This document shows, piece after piece, positions 21,448 to 33,389 of a stretch of 64,000 bases of DNA. Within the stretch, counting starts at the first letter, position 1, and each line of letters starts with the position of its first letter. Both the position numbers and the translations under genes were made by a program. Source of the stretch: Areca catechu (Eukaryota > Streptophyta > Magnoliopsida > Arecales > Arecaceae). The notes under the pieces were generated by a model, which worked only from the letters and a program-made list of their open reading frames with translations, did no database searches and had not been told where the DNA came from. The DNA lies in contig CM038050.1 in NCBI GenBank assembly GCA_021397845.1, forward strand, positions 147,187,980-147,251,979. The letters are read 5' to 3'.

Positions 21448-24400
21448 CTAGGAGAATGGATCAATGACACCTAACTCTCTTCTAATCAGACAGAACCTAT
21501 CCTCACTCAAAGGCTTTGTAAACACATCAGCTAACTGATCATTAGTACAAACAAAATCAAGAATTACATTAGAGTTTTGTACATGATCTCTTATGAAATG
21601 ATGTCTTATTTCAATGTGTTTACTTCTTGAATGTTGCACAGGATTTTTAGATAGGTTGATTGCACTAGTATTGTCACATCTTATGGGTGTCTTAGTTAGT
21701 TTAATGCCAAAATCTTCGAGTTGTTGTTTGATCCAGAGGATTTGAGCACAACAGCTCCCAGCTGCTATATATTCGGCTTCCACCGTAGATAGAGCAACTG
21801 AGTTCTGTTTCTTGCTACTCCAGGAGATCAAATTTACTCCAAGAAACTGACAGGTTCCACTAGTACTTTTACGATCAAGTTTACACCCAGCAAAGTCAGC
21901 ATCAGAATAAGCAATTAAATCAAATGAAGAATCTCTAGAGTACCATAAACCAATTTCAATTGAGCCAGATAGATATCTAAGTATGCGTTTAACAGCCAAA
22001 AGATGAGACTCTTTAGGATTGGACTGATATCTAGCACACATACAGACACTAAACATGATATCTGGCCTACTGGCAGTAAGATATAACAATGAACCAATCA
22101 TGCCACGATATAATTTTTGGTCTATAGACTTACCTGATTCGTCCTTGTCAAGTCTACATGTAGAGCTCATAGGGGTACCTAATGGCTTAGTGTTCTCCAT
22201 CCCAAACTTCTTGAGTATTTCTCTTGTGTATTTTGTTTGGTTGATGAAGATCCCCTCTTTGGTTTGCCTTATCTGGAGTCCGAGGAAGAAATTCAGTTCT
22301 CCCATCATGCTCATCTCGAACTCACCCTGCATTATCTTGCAAAATCTTGACAAAGAGATTCATTAGTAGCACCAAATATTATATCATCAACATAGATTTG
22401 TACTACTAAGAGATCATCATTCTTTTTCTTTAAAAAAAGTTTTATCTACATTACCTCTAGTAAAATCATTTTTCAGCAAAAAAGAGCTTAAACGATCATA
22501 CCAAGCTCTTGGAGCTTGTTTTAATCCATATAAAGCTTTATGAAGTTTATAAACATGATTTGGAAATTCAGAACTTTCAAAACCAGGGGTTGTTCAACAT
22601 AAACTTCTTCTTCAATTAATCCATTTAAAAAGGCACTTTTAACATCCATTTGATATAGTTTAAAATTCATGAAACAAGAAAAGCCAACAATAGCCTAATT
22701 GCCTCAAGTCTAGCCACAGGAGCAAAGGTTTCATCAAAATCTATCCCTTCCTCCTGATTGTATCCTTTGGCAACTAGTCTAGCTTTATTTCTAATTACTA
22801 TTCCATTTTCATCAAGTTTATTTCGAAAAACCCATTTTGTGCCAATAATTGATGTGTTTGAAGGCCTATCCACTAGTGTCCAAACATTGTTCCTTTTAAA
22901 TTGATTAAGTTCATCTTGCATAGCATTTATCCAATTACTATCACATTCAGCTTCCTCAATAGTTTTAGGTTCAATTTGAGATACAAAAGCTAAGTAATCA
23001 CAAATATTTCTAAGAGATGATCGAGTACTTACACCTTTAGATGGATCACCTATAATTAGTTCTTTTGGGTGTCCATGAGCATACCTCCATTCTTTTGGTA
23101 ATGGATCAACAGTTGATGTATTTTCATCACCTTGTGCTTGATCTCCGTCAGTGTTTTGATCATCATTCTGTTCCTTGGTAAGTCCTTCATTGTTGTTTAT
23201 TTCTTCAGTTTTCTTGCTACCTGATTCATCAAAAAGTACATCTTCTTTTCTTGAAGATTTTTGGTTAGTTTCATCAAATACCACATGAATGGATTCTTCA
23301 ACAACAAGTGTCCTTCTGTTGAAGACCCTGTATGCCTTACTAGATGTGGAGTAGCCTAGAAAGACTCCCTCATCTGATTTGGCATCAAATTTACTTAGAT
23401 TATCTTTACCATTGTTTAAATGAAACAACGGCATCCAAAAACATGAAAATAACGGATTGAAGGTTTTCTACCCTTCCAAAGCTCATAAGGGGTTTTCTTT
23501 AAAATCGGTCGAATTAAAACTCGATTTAAAATATAGCATGCAGTATTTATGGCTTCCGCCCAAAAGTATCTAGGTAAATCATTTTCACAAAGCATGGTGC
23601 ATGCCATTTCTTCAAGAGTTCTATTTTTTCTTTCTACTACCCCATTTTGTTGAGGTGTCCTAGGTGCAGAAAAATTGTGATGAATTCCATTTTCAATACA
23701 GAATTTATTAAAATCGGCATTTTCAAATTCAGTTCCATGATCACTTCTTAAAGATATTACTGAAACACCTTTTTCATTTAAAACTCTTTTGTGAAATCTA
23801 ATAAATTCAGAAAACGTTTCATCTTTATGTGCTAAAAACATGACCCAAGTAAAACGTGAGAAATCATCTACAATGACTAGACCAAACTTCTTACCTCCCA
23901 AACTAGATGTTCTAGTAGGCCCAAAGAGGTCCATATGAAGCAATTCCAAAGGTCTAGATGTAGAGATTACTCCTTTAGGTTTGAAAGAAGATTTTGTTTG
24001 TTTTCCAAGTTGACATGCACTGCAAATCTTATCTTTTTCAAAATTGAGTTTAGGCAAATCTTTTACTAAATTCTTTTTGCTAAGTTTTGAAATTAAATGC
24101 ATGCTTGCATGTCCTAGTCTACGATGCCAAAGCCAACTAGTTTCATCGATCTTGGCTTCCATTGCCACTAGACATTGACCTTTCTGAATAGGGAGATCAT
24201 CAAGATCAACCATATAAATATTGCCATGCCTATGACCGATGAACTTAATGCCATTGTCATCTAGACTAGAAACAATGCACAAAGAAGATTCAAAAACAAC
24301 TTTAAAATTTTTGTCACAAATTGACTAATGCTAAGCAAGTTATGTTTTAATCCATCAACATATAAAACATTATCAATATAAGAGGTAGGGGTGATATGGA

Positions 24401-24510
24401 TTTTACCAATACCGATTATTTTGCCCTTTCCATTATCACCAAAAGTTACATTGCCACCATTTTGATATGTGAGTGATGAGAACTGCTCCACATCTCCTGT
24501 CATATGCCTT
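21448..24510 (-). pseudogene. Sirevirus body 2 pol (protease, integrase, RT, RNase H)
   Basis: Seen: same domain series as body 1. Longest pieces: 21448-22353 (RT C-terminus and RNase H; ADFAGCKLDRKSTSGTC, TNDQLADVFTKPL), 22667-23434 (RT N-terminus; WVFRNKLDENG, GYNQEEGIDFDETFAPV) and 23416-24282 (integrase; HMDLFGP, RSDHGTEF, QNGVVERKNRT). YVDDIIF is present near 22375-22400. Single-base deletions relative to body 1 occur near 22588, 23418 and 24515, the last inside the protease motif region. All catalytic residues are present. Confidence 0.92.
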
Positions 24511-24574
24511 GAGCAACGCTATCAAGGTACCACATTCTTTTCTTGTTGGTTGCAAGGCATACCTGCAATAAAGA

Positions 24575-26271
24575 TCAAGTGGAGACTTTAGGTACCCAAG
24601 CCATCTTGGGTCCTTTTTGGTTAGTGGCATTGGTTCCTTTTGGAACCCAAACTTTCTTAGTGTTATTTAATTTTCTTTTGTTGCACATATAAGATTTATG
24701 TCCTTTAATACCACAAGTATAGCATGTAATGGATGAAGATGCAGGCACAAAGAAATTTTTAAAGAGTTTCTGTTTCTTATGAGTTCTGAATCCTAATCCA
24801 GCTTTGTCAAATACTGCTCTTTGGTTATTTAATAGTAAATTTAATTTTTCAGAACTGTAAGTAAATTTTTCAACAAAAGGTTTTAGTTTTTCGATTTCTT
24901 CTTTATATCTTTTGTTTTCTATTAAAATTTCTTTGCTTTGTCTTGACAATTTTTTATTTGAAAGTAAGTTACTTTTTTTTCAAATATATCCTTTTCTTTT
25001 TCAAGAGCCATAATCTTATCATTTAAATTTTTATTTTGTATTAGAAGGTATTCATTTTCATTTGAAAGGTTGTTGTTTGTTTTAGCTAGTTCCAGATTTT
25101 GCTTCTTTAAGTCTTTATGTTTTGACTTTAATTTTTGAAATTCTATGACTAGTTCATCAAAAATCTCATGAAGCTCATCAAAAGATAATTCATTTTCGGT
25201 TTCAGAACATACCTCTTCTTGATCGGCCATCAGACAGAAATTTGCTACTTCCTGCTGTTCTTCCTCAGAGCTGGAGTCTTCACTTTCACTCCAGGTTGCC
25301 ATCATGGCTTTCTTTCTCAGCTTTCTTCTGCTTTTCTTTAACAAGGGGCAGTCTACCTTGAAATGCCCGGGTTTCTTACACTCAAAACATGTGGGCTGCT
25401 CCTCCTTCTTTTTCTTGTCTTTTTCTTTACTCGGCTCACCTTTCAGAGGTTTCTTTTGTAGTTGAACTTTTTCTTCCTCATAACCTTCTGAATTTCCTTG
25501 CTAACAGAGCCATTTCATCTTCTTCGTCATCCTCTTCAGAGTCTTCGCTTGAGTCCTCTCTGGTAGTAGATTTGAACGCGATCATCTTCTTCTTTTTATC
25601 CACCTCTCCGTTCTTCTGTTTGAGGGATAGCTTATAAGTCATCAAGGAACCCAACAGTTGTTCCAGCGGGAGAGTGTTGACATCTTTTCTTCTTCAATTG
25701 CAGTGACCTTTGCATCCCATGAAGCTGGTAGAGACCTGAGAAGTTTATTCACAAGTTCACCGTTAGAAATTATTTTTCCTAGACTTCTCATGCCATTCAC
25801 AATGTTTGTGAACCTAGTATACATCTCACTGATAGACTCAGTAGGTTCCATTTTAAACATTTCATATGTGTGAATTAGCATGTTAACCTTGGTGGTTTTC
25901 ACTTGGTGTGTACCCTCATGGGTAACCTCAAGTGTATCCCAAATCTCCTTTGCAGAGAGACAGTTTGATATTCTATTAAACTCACTAGGATCAAGAGAGC
26001 AAAATAAAAGGTTCATTGCCTTAGCATTAAGCTCAATTTGCTTAATGTCATTCTCATCCCAATCATCTTCCATTTTTGGAGTGAGAATGCCATTAATCAT
26101 TATTATAGGTTGATGAGGACCTTTTACAATTGTTTTCCACAAATTATAATCAAGAGCTTGTATAAATATGCGCATGCGTGTCTTCCAGTATGTATAATTT
26201 GTGCCATTAAAAAGTGGAGGTCGGTTTGAAGCTTGACCTTCAACAATACCCATGCCTATTGGGGCTGCCAT
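24575..26271 (-). pseudogene. Sirevirus body 2 gag
   Basis: Seen: ATG at 26269-26271 (MAAPIGMGIVEGQ) opens a 209-codon frame with NGTNYTYWKTRMRIFIQALD and SAKEIWDTLEVTHEGT. A one-base deletion near 25687 ends it early; further ones near 25455 and 25482 break the linker. Knuckle CFECKKPGHFKVDC is still readable near 25350-25390, then the coiled-coil part (24922-25344) and the second knuckle CYTCGIKGHKSYMC (24575-24949). This copy keeps the proper start that body 1 has lost. Confidence 0.88.
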
Positions 26272-26314
26272 GATCTTTTACTCAAGATCCTTGGACCTAC
26301 AAGAGAGTACCGGT

Positions 26315-26326
26315 GCTCTGATACCA
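26315..26326 (-). other. Primer-binding site, body 2 (initiator Met tRNA)
   Basis: Seen: minus strand TGGTATCAGAGC, 2 bp from LTR C. Confidence 0.93.
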
Positions 26327-26328
26327 CT

Positions 26329-27747
26329 TGTTGCCCAGAAATGGAGCCCAAGAGGGGGGGTGAATTGGGTCTTTTAAAAATTTAACATAATAAAATGAAG
26401 GTCCAGTGGTGCTTGTGAGCAATAATAAATTTGATGCAAGATGATAGCAATAATTAAAGAGTACGAGAGGAAAAGAGCAATCACACACAAACACAAAGTT
26501 TATAGTGGTTCGGTGCAAACCTAGCACCTACATCCACTCCCCAAGCCACCCTTGGGAATTCCACTATAATCCACACCAGATTACAGTTGACTTGTTTTTC
26601 ACAAGGCTCACAAGTCAAAACCTAAGTTGGTTTTGTCACCTAGGCTTACCAACAAACCTAAAAACTTGTTTTGTCTTCGGGCTCACAAGTTAACCCTAGT
26701 TGGTTTTGTCCCTTTGGCTCACCAACAAACCACAATAACCTTCTTTCAAGACACCCTTGAAAGCAAGGTCAAATCACAATAAAACATATATGAAATTTAA
26801 AAGCTACAACAAACTCTCTTCAAGAGTAGATGGGAATCTTTGAAGCTCAAAGGATGCTTTGTCTTCACTCTTCTTCAAGATGCCTCTTTTTGGAATGAAA
26901 TAAGGTTGAGCTTGTAGGCTTTTCAGTGGAATCAAGCTAGAAGAGACTTTTGATTTGAAGTTTGGAGAGAATATTGGCTTTATGGCTTTTGAGTGGACTT
27001 GAATGCTCTTGAATAGACTTCTCTTAACTTCTCTCTTGCTTTCTCTTACTTTAAAATGAGGTTGGTGGAGATTAAATACACCAAAAACCTTCTAAAAATG
27101 GTTTGTGACCGTTGGAGCATTGGAAATAGCCGTTTGGAGCTTGAAAACCAACTTCTGCAAGCCAGAAAAATAGATCCGTTAGAGCTGTCAGGCTGCAAGT
27201 GTCGACACTTCGATGTCAGGTGTCGACACTTGATTTCTGGGTGTCGACACTTGAACATTCAAGTGTCGACACTCGATGCACAGGTATCGACACTTGACAC
27301 AAAAATCCTTAAAACAGCAAAGTTCTGTATTTTCAAAAATCTCAGGCCTTGAGTCGACACTTGATGTCGACACTTGAATATAGGTGTCGACACTTGGCGT
27401 GCCAAGGATTTTTGTCCGTGCCAAATGCTGAAGTGTCGACACTTGACTGTCCAGGTGTCGACACTTGAGACTGAAAACATCCAGATTCAAGTGTAAATGC
27501 CTTGAAAGCAAAAATAAAATTCATGAATACATAAACACATAATAATTAAACAATTATATGCCCTTTTTCAATGAAGAGGATGCCCGGATATGTGAGAATT
27601 GCTCCGTGCCATTTCGTGCCATACACCATAAGTTTTTGGAATTTTGAGGTGCTTTCTTCCTGAAAACTCACAACTTGAAATCCTCATTAGAATACAATAT
27701 GCACTCAATGTTTTGTTATTCATCAAAATCACTGGGTGGAGCCAACA
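26329..27747 (-). repeat. Sirevirus LTR C (outer 5' LTR, 1,419 bp)
   Basis: Seen: same ends as LTRs A and B; followed by target duplication GAGGG (27748-27752). About 20 bp shorter, mainly because one palindrome unit is missing from its array. Confidence 0.93.
27194..27469. promoter_or_regulatory. Phased palindromic GTGTCGACAC array in LTR C (10 sites)
   Basis: Seen: one unit fewer than in LTRs A and B (loss between about 27352 and 27375), and one core changed to GTATCGACAC (about 27284). The unit-length loss suggests slippage or recombination between the repeats. Confidence 0.82.
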
Positions 27748-27752
27748 GAGGG

Positions 27753-27861
27753 TTTGGGCTAACCTTTCTCCAAGGGCATCAAATTTGGCAACAAAATGGT
27801 CCATGGATTCAGCCATTTGTGATGGAGGTGGGTGATATGAAGCCCCTGATCTAGTGCTCAT
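27753..27861 (-). pseudogene. Chromovirus 1 gag N-terminus, cut off by the Sirevirus
   Basis: Seen: ATG at 27859-27861 starts MSTRSGASYHPPPSQ, comparable to MATRSGTPYQ of chromovirus 2 (ATG about 48846). The frame reaches the Sirevirus junction at ...GERLAQTL and is continued in sense at 7530 by the Leu/Gln repeat. This confirms the insertion point within gag. Confidence 0.85.
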
Positions 27862-28730
27862 GCAAGACTCGATCAAACTGACTACAGCTGACTAGACCTA
27901 GAGTCCAAAACTAGGTGCTCAATCAGGGTGGCAAACTAGCCTATAGTAACCCTATACTCAGCCAGGCAAGTGTAAGGGGAGTGTTAGGTCCCTGATTGCC
28001 AATCCTAGACACCAATCAAAGATTGGCCAGGTAGGCAGACCAGCACATAAGCCCTTCGGGATTGAATCCCTGAACCACTGTTTTAGACACTGAGCACAAG
28101 GCACACACAGGTTAACTTGACTTGGTGATCTAACACTAGCCCGGACCTGACCAGTTGGTGTCCCTAGCCCACTAGGGCAAATTAAGTCTAATCGATTTTA
28201 AGTTAGGCTTGGGACCGAATGCAGGGGATGTGGTTTTGGACTAAGGAGAGGTGATCAAATCCTCCCCCCATCTGACATAGCAAGAGTACCCTTAAGGTAG
28301 ATTATGCAATGATGGCAGGCAGATGAGGATGCAAATTAGGGTTTAGATGTTTTTTGGTATTTTAGAGAATATATAATTTTTTTTTATATATTTTGGTATT
28401 TTCTTAAACAAAAAAAAACTTGCAAATTATGGCATAATATGTAGGAAATATACTAATATTAAAAGATATGCAAAGAGATGCTAACAAAACCCTAAAACTT
28501 CCAAACTTGTCTTGCTGAAAAAACAGAGCTAAAAATTTGCAAGCTATATTTTGGCTTGCAGAAAATTAACATACCCAAATAAAATCTGCAAAAATTTGAA
28601 AAATACTTTGAATTATTCTAAATTGATAAAAATAAATTCTAGAATTTCTGGAGTTCAAAACAGGGAGAAATAACTAAATTAACAAAGCATATACGGACTA
28701 AAAAATTGCAGAAAATAAGCCCTAATCTAA
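27862..28730 (-). other. Chromovirus 1 5' untranslated leader
   Basis: Seen: no supported ORF. It shares scattered blocks (for example 'ggcttggg', 'gtgatcaaatcc', 'gtacccttaaggt') with the leader of chromovirus 2 (48850-49690), and weakly with the leader-like part of the family D element (36750-37100). 28370-28440 is T- and A-rich. Confidence 0.7.
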
Positions 28731-28742
28731 GCTCTGATACCA
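28731..28742 (-). other. Primer-binding site, chromovirus 1 (initiator Met tRNA)
   Basis: Seen: minus strand TGGTATCAGAGC, 2 bp inside the 5' LTR border at 28745. Confidence 0.92.
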
Positions 28743-28744
28743 GA

Positions 28745-30010
28745 TGATGCGGGACTAATATGCATGCAATTATTTTTGTATATTTTATATGTGTGGTTAG
28801 GTGATTAATTCCCAATTTCATATCAAAATTAGTTGTAGGGAATTATGTATGAAATCTTGAAGTTAGGAATGTAGATTAGAACCTAGAAAAGTATTGAAGA
28901 AGGATCACCGGGGCTGAGAAGCCTCGATTAGGGCAAGTTATCCTACAATATAATTACTGGAGGTAGAGGGGGTGTACCTGATAATGTTTGAAGCACCCAG
29001 TGATGATCGCAGCGAAGGGATCTCTCATTCTTCGATAGATGCGGCCTGAAAAATCGAGCCAAAGACCTGCGGATACCCGGCTTTCTGCTCGGTGGTCCGA
29101 TTGAGGCTTGGCTAGAGTCATTGGATTCGTAGAAACTTGGGGACCTGCAAACGACCTGTCAGGGGTTAGAAAACTCAGAGAAAATCAAGAAAACAAAGGA
29201 AAATAACTAAGGGAAGAATATTTTGGAGGGGGCTGGAAGGATGGTTGGTGGCAGGAAGATGGTTGCAAACACCGGGAAGAAGAACTCTCAAACCCCTTTA
29301 TGCACAAAGCAGGGAAATCATACAAAACAATATAAGAACTCAAGGTTTATTTCATATCAAAAATCAAGTTTCATACAAGAGGCTAGGGTCCCTTAAATAG
29401 ACCCTTAACCTTGGGCCCCAAGTAAGGGTACTTTAGACTTTACATAGGACTCCTTCTCCCTTTCAAACCCTAACTAGGAATACAAGGTAACATAGGTAGA
29501 AATCCCTAAAGCACTTGGACTCCCTCTCCTTGTCTTGGTTGGCCAAGGGGGTGACCTTAAGTGGCCGACCAAGAGGAGGGTCACCATAAGGGATGGCACC
29601 CTAATCTTCTTCCTGGGCCTAGGCTGGCCCAATTTCCTTCCGGCTAGTTCAGGGCTTCAGGTTTATGCTTGTTTTAATTTTCTCTTCCTGGGATCTTCAA
29701 GTCTTCAAGCTGGGTTGGACTTGGGCTCAACTTCTATGTCTTCAATCAGGTTGGACTTGGTCTTCACTTGTATGATGTGGTCTTGAGTCTTCGATATGCT
29801 TGGACAGGACTCAAAAAAATAAAATTAGCTCGACATGGACTGACTAATACTGAACTGAACTAGCTCAACATGAGCTGACTAATTATGGGACTCAAATAAA
29901 ATAACTCAGCTGGACTAAGCTTTATTACAGTGGACTCGAATGTCATTTAAGTGATCCATAGAGGGTTGAGAAGCCTCTACCTTATTCTAGTGCCTTTGGT
30001 GTCCGCACCA
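28745..30010 (-). repeat. Chromovirus 1 5' LTR (1,266 bp)
   Basis: Seen: partner of 1295-2562, TG...CA ends, target duplication AATAT directly after it (30011-30015). TATA-like CTATTTAAGG on the minus strand near 29392-29404. Confidence 0.92.
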
Positions 30011-30015
30011 AATAT

Positions 30016-31932
30016 ACACCAAATAAAAGAAACTTGAATTTAAGGAAAGAGTTACTTATCTAAATAAAAAAAATCAGATAGTGTGAAAGCTACCTTGAAA
30101 TTAAGGAAAGAACTACTTGTCCAAAATAAAAGTTCAAAATGCAAAGTGTATGTGGATTGTCCTAAGCTTAGTAACCGAGTCTCTGTACCTAAGTCAAGTG
30201 AGAAGATTCATGTCAAACAGTTAGGGGAAAGCCATGATGCTCAGCACTCAAAAAAAAACTTAGGTAGTGAGAAAGCTACCTCATATTCATGAGCTTGATT
30301 TCGGGGTGTATAGAAAATTAACCAAAATAGTTGTTAAGGGAAGATGCATTTGTCCTTTGTAAGCTAGCACCAAAATGCTAAGTTTGTCATCACGAACACA
30401 AGTGCTGTAATTCTTTGATGAACTCTAAGTAAGCTTTTAATAGTATTAACTATAAAATTTGCTTCTGATACTCAATACTTAGTGATACTTACTAGATCTT
30501 TTTACTTTCAATCAGAGATCTATTTTTATAAAGAAAGCTTTTAATGATGCATGGTTATAATTTAATACTTATATATCTATTGCATTGCTAAGAGACTAGC
30601 AATGAGCAAGTTGAAAAGGAGTGTGATAAATCATATATTTATACATTTGTTTTAAGTATTTTAAGTAATTATTATGCTAACATCTTCTAAAAATCCTAAT
30701 TTTATGATTAAACTAGACTTTCTTATAAAATTAACTATTTTTAAAACACATTTGAAAAAGATGAAATTAGAACATAATTATGAAAGATAGATGTCGAGCC
30801 AAAGCATTACACATCCATTAAAATATTTAATGAAAAGTTTAATTTACATTTCTTCCTCTTTGGCAGGTATATTAAGATTGATAGAAATTTTTGAAACTAT
30901 CTAGAATCTAAGAAAATTTATTGAATTACTGATTAAGAAGCTTGCCAACATGAAGAGCTCAATTTGTTAAATCTAATGGATCAAATGGCATGTAAATCAA
31001 AGTTTAAATAGACCCAGAATCAAGAAAAAACCAAAATAATCAAATTGTGTATAGATTTTAAAGTAGTCGGTCCATCATGGACTGGTCACTTGGTCTACAG
31101 AATTTCAAATGGTCCACTAGTAGCATGGTTTTTGGTCCATGGCTCTGAGCCATGGATCATGGGGGATTATAGCAGTCACCCATTCTGAGATGCCACTAGT
31201 ACATTCCTCATCGACTATAGAAGCCACATGATGTAGCCCCCCTCCTTGTTCCATGCCGCTCGAAGCCACCAAGCCCTCTCCTATGCTACTACTCATCTTC
31301 GCCCCTACTAGCTGCCATTGCCCATCGTCTTCTCAATCCATCAATGCCACCACCCATCAACACCCCTGCCAGCCACTATTGCTTCACCCTGCTTCTCTGT
31401 TCCTATGATGTTGCCACAAGATGCCACCATCTGCCATTGCCACCTCCTCCTTTGCTCGATCCACCCATCACCACCATAGGCCTATCACGATCATCGACCA
31501 TGCTGCTCACTCCTTCACTTCATCTGCCATGACTGCCACCGCCATGTTCCCTCCATCCTCACTACCACCATCTTCTTTGTTCCAAGAAGCTCGCGACACC
31601 TCCCATCACCACCACCCTTGCCAGCCATCGAGCCAACACCACCTCCTCCTTTCCATGCAGCCTTCATTGTCATAGCCTGTGCCACTTGCCGTCGCCTTCT
31701 TCTTTAGTTCACCATCAACTATCCTCCCCATCATATCCATTGCCTCTTCCTTATTCTGAGATGACCATCACTGTCGATGGTCATCTTCTCTGTTGCTTCA
31801 TCCTCCAAGATCCATGGCTACTTGATGGATCTCAACCATCTAAGGCTTGATCCAATGGCTACAATAAACCCTAACTGAGAGAAGGAAGCTATTGTAGATC
31901 AAGGGCTGCAGGGTATCTTGGAGATTTGATCC
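30016..31932 (+). mobile_element. Family D element, left arm part 2: internal end, polypurine tract and U3 of a 3' LTR
   Basis: Seen: 30016-30623 continues the internal region of 567-1294. The purine tract AAGTTGAAAAGGAG leads into an LTR start TGATAAATC at 30624. The LTR then matches, inverted, the right arm (32098-33389) until about 31932, where it is cut. 31200-31700 is rich in CCACCAT-type triplets, giving spurious ORFs on both strands. No protein domain found. Confidence 0.65.
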
Positions 31933-31933
31933 T

Positions 31934-33389
31934 TTAAGTGGGCTTGGAGAAGGCCAAATCAGTATAGGATTGGGAGTTAGACTCCTGGTAAAACTCCTAG
32001 ACTTTTTCTAGGCATCGGATTAATCATGAGCCATCAGATGGTGCTAAGATTGTGCCGAAATCTAGCTCAAATCAAGTTAGATGAAAATTTGCCATTGGGT
32101 CAAATCTCTAAGATATTGTGCAACCCTTGATCTACCATAGCTTCCTTCTCTCGGTTGGGTTGATTGCAGCCATTGGATCAAGCCTTGGATGGATGAGATC
32201 CATCAAGTAGCCATGGATCATGGAGGATGAAGGGATAGGGAAGATGACCATCAACAACAATGGTCATTTCAGAATAGGGAAGAGGCAATGGCTATGATGG
32301 GGATGATGGTCGATGGTGAACTAAAGAAGAAGGCGATGCCAAGTGGCACGGACTGTGATGATGAAGGCAAAATGGATGGGAGGAGGTGGCGATAGCTCGG
32401 TGGCTGGTAGGGGTGGCAATGATGGGAGGTGTCATAGGCTTCTTAGAACAGAGAAGATGGCAACAGCGAGGATGGGGGGAAGATGATTGCAGCAATCATG
32501 GCAGATCGAGTAGGGGAGTGGGTAGTGCGGCCGACGATCATGATGGGCCTCTAGTGGTGATAGGCAAATCAGGCAAGGGATAAGCTAGCAATGATGCATG
32601 GCAGCATCTTGGGTGGCATCATGGGAGCAAAGAAGTGGCAACAAAGCAACGGGGCCGGCAGGGTTGTTGATGGGCAATGGCATTGATGGATCGGGAAGAT
32701 GGTGGGTGATAGTAGCCAGCAAGTGCAGGGATGAGCAGTAGCATGGGCGATGGCTTGGTGGCTCCGGGTGGCATGGAACAAGGAATGGGGCAGCATCGGG
32801 GGCTTCTCTAGCTAGCGAGGAAGGTACTAGTGGCATCTCGGAATGGGCAGTGGCTGTAATCCCCCATGATCCACGGCTCAGAGTTATGGATTGAAAACCA
32901 TGGCTATTGATGGACTATTTGAGATTCTGTAGACCAATCAACCGGTCCATGGTGGATCAGCTACTTTAAAATTTATGCATAATTTAATTACTTTGATTTT
33001 TTCTTGATTCTGGATCAGTTTAAACTCTAATTTGCATGCCATTTAATCCATTGGATTCTATAAATTGAGCTTTTCATGTTGGCAAGCTTCTTAATTAGTA
33101 ATCCAACCAATTTTCTTAGATTCTAGAATTTCAAAATTTTTATCAATCTTAATGTACCTACCAAAGAGGAAGATATTCTCATTAAATATTTTAATGGATG
33201 TGTAGTACTTTGGCTCGACATCTACTTTTCATAATTATGCTATAGTTTCATCTTTTTGAAAGGTATTTTAAAAATAGTTAATTTTGAAAGAAGGTCCTGT
33301 TTAATTATAAAATTAGGATTTTTAGAAGATGTTAGCACCAATAATTACTTAAAATATTTAAAATAAACATATAAATATGTGATTTATCA
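31934..33389 (-). repeat. Family D 3' LTR, truncated
   Basis: Seen: sense start TGATAAATC at 33389-33381; aligns with 38450-39697. The R/U5 part beyond the TATA-like region is missing (cut at about 31934). Confidence 0.65.

Larger units (their letters stand above)
7531..27747 (-). mobile_element. Tandem Sirevirus (Ty1/copia): LTR-body-LTR-body-LTR
   Basis: Seen: three near-identical LTRs (7531-8969, 16949-18383, 26329-27747), all TGTTGCCCAG...GAGCCAACA, separate two bodies (8970-16948, 18384-26328). The target duplication GAGGG occurs only at the outermost ends (7526-7530, 27748-27752). Each body has a methionine-tRNA primer-binding site, gag, pol in copia order (protease, integrase, RT, RNase H), a third ORF, and an AAAAAGGGGGAGA polypurine tract. 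Long LTRs, two gag knuckles, extra GGGGGAG tracts and a gene after pol fit Sireviruses. Inference: one insertion, then unequal recombination between LTRs. Confidence 0.93.
1295..30010 (-). mobile_element. Chromovirus 1 (Ty3/gypsy with chromodomain), interrupted by a Sirevirus
   Basis: Seen: two direct repeats, 1295-2562 and 28745-30010, both TGATGC...GCACCA on the plus strand, flanked by the 5-bp target duplication AATAT (1290-1294, 30011-30015). A methionine-tRNA primer-binding site lies at 28731-28742. Coding order on the minus strand is gag, protease, RT, RNase H, integrase, chromodomain, the Ty3/gypsy order; the chromodomain makes it a chromovirus. A Sirevirus tandem (7531-27747) sits inside gag. 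Without it the element would be about 8.5 kb. It inserted into the left arm of the family D inverted repeat. The frames carry shifts and stops, so it is not autonomous as read. Clade (Galadriel, Reina, Tekay or CRM) not settled. Confidence 0.92.

Noticed and set aside
31344..31675. His/Pro/Thr-rich ORFs in the family D LTRs (also 32292-32836, 38811-39345)
   Set aside because: Open frames on both strands of CCACCAT-rich LTR sequence, not conserved in frame between the copies.
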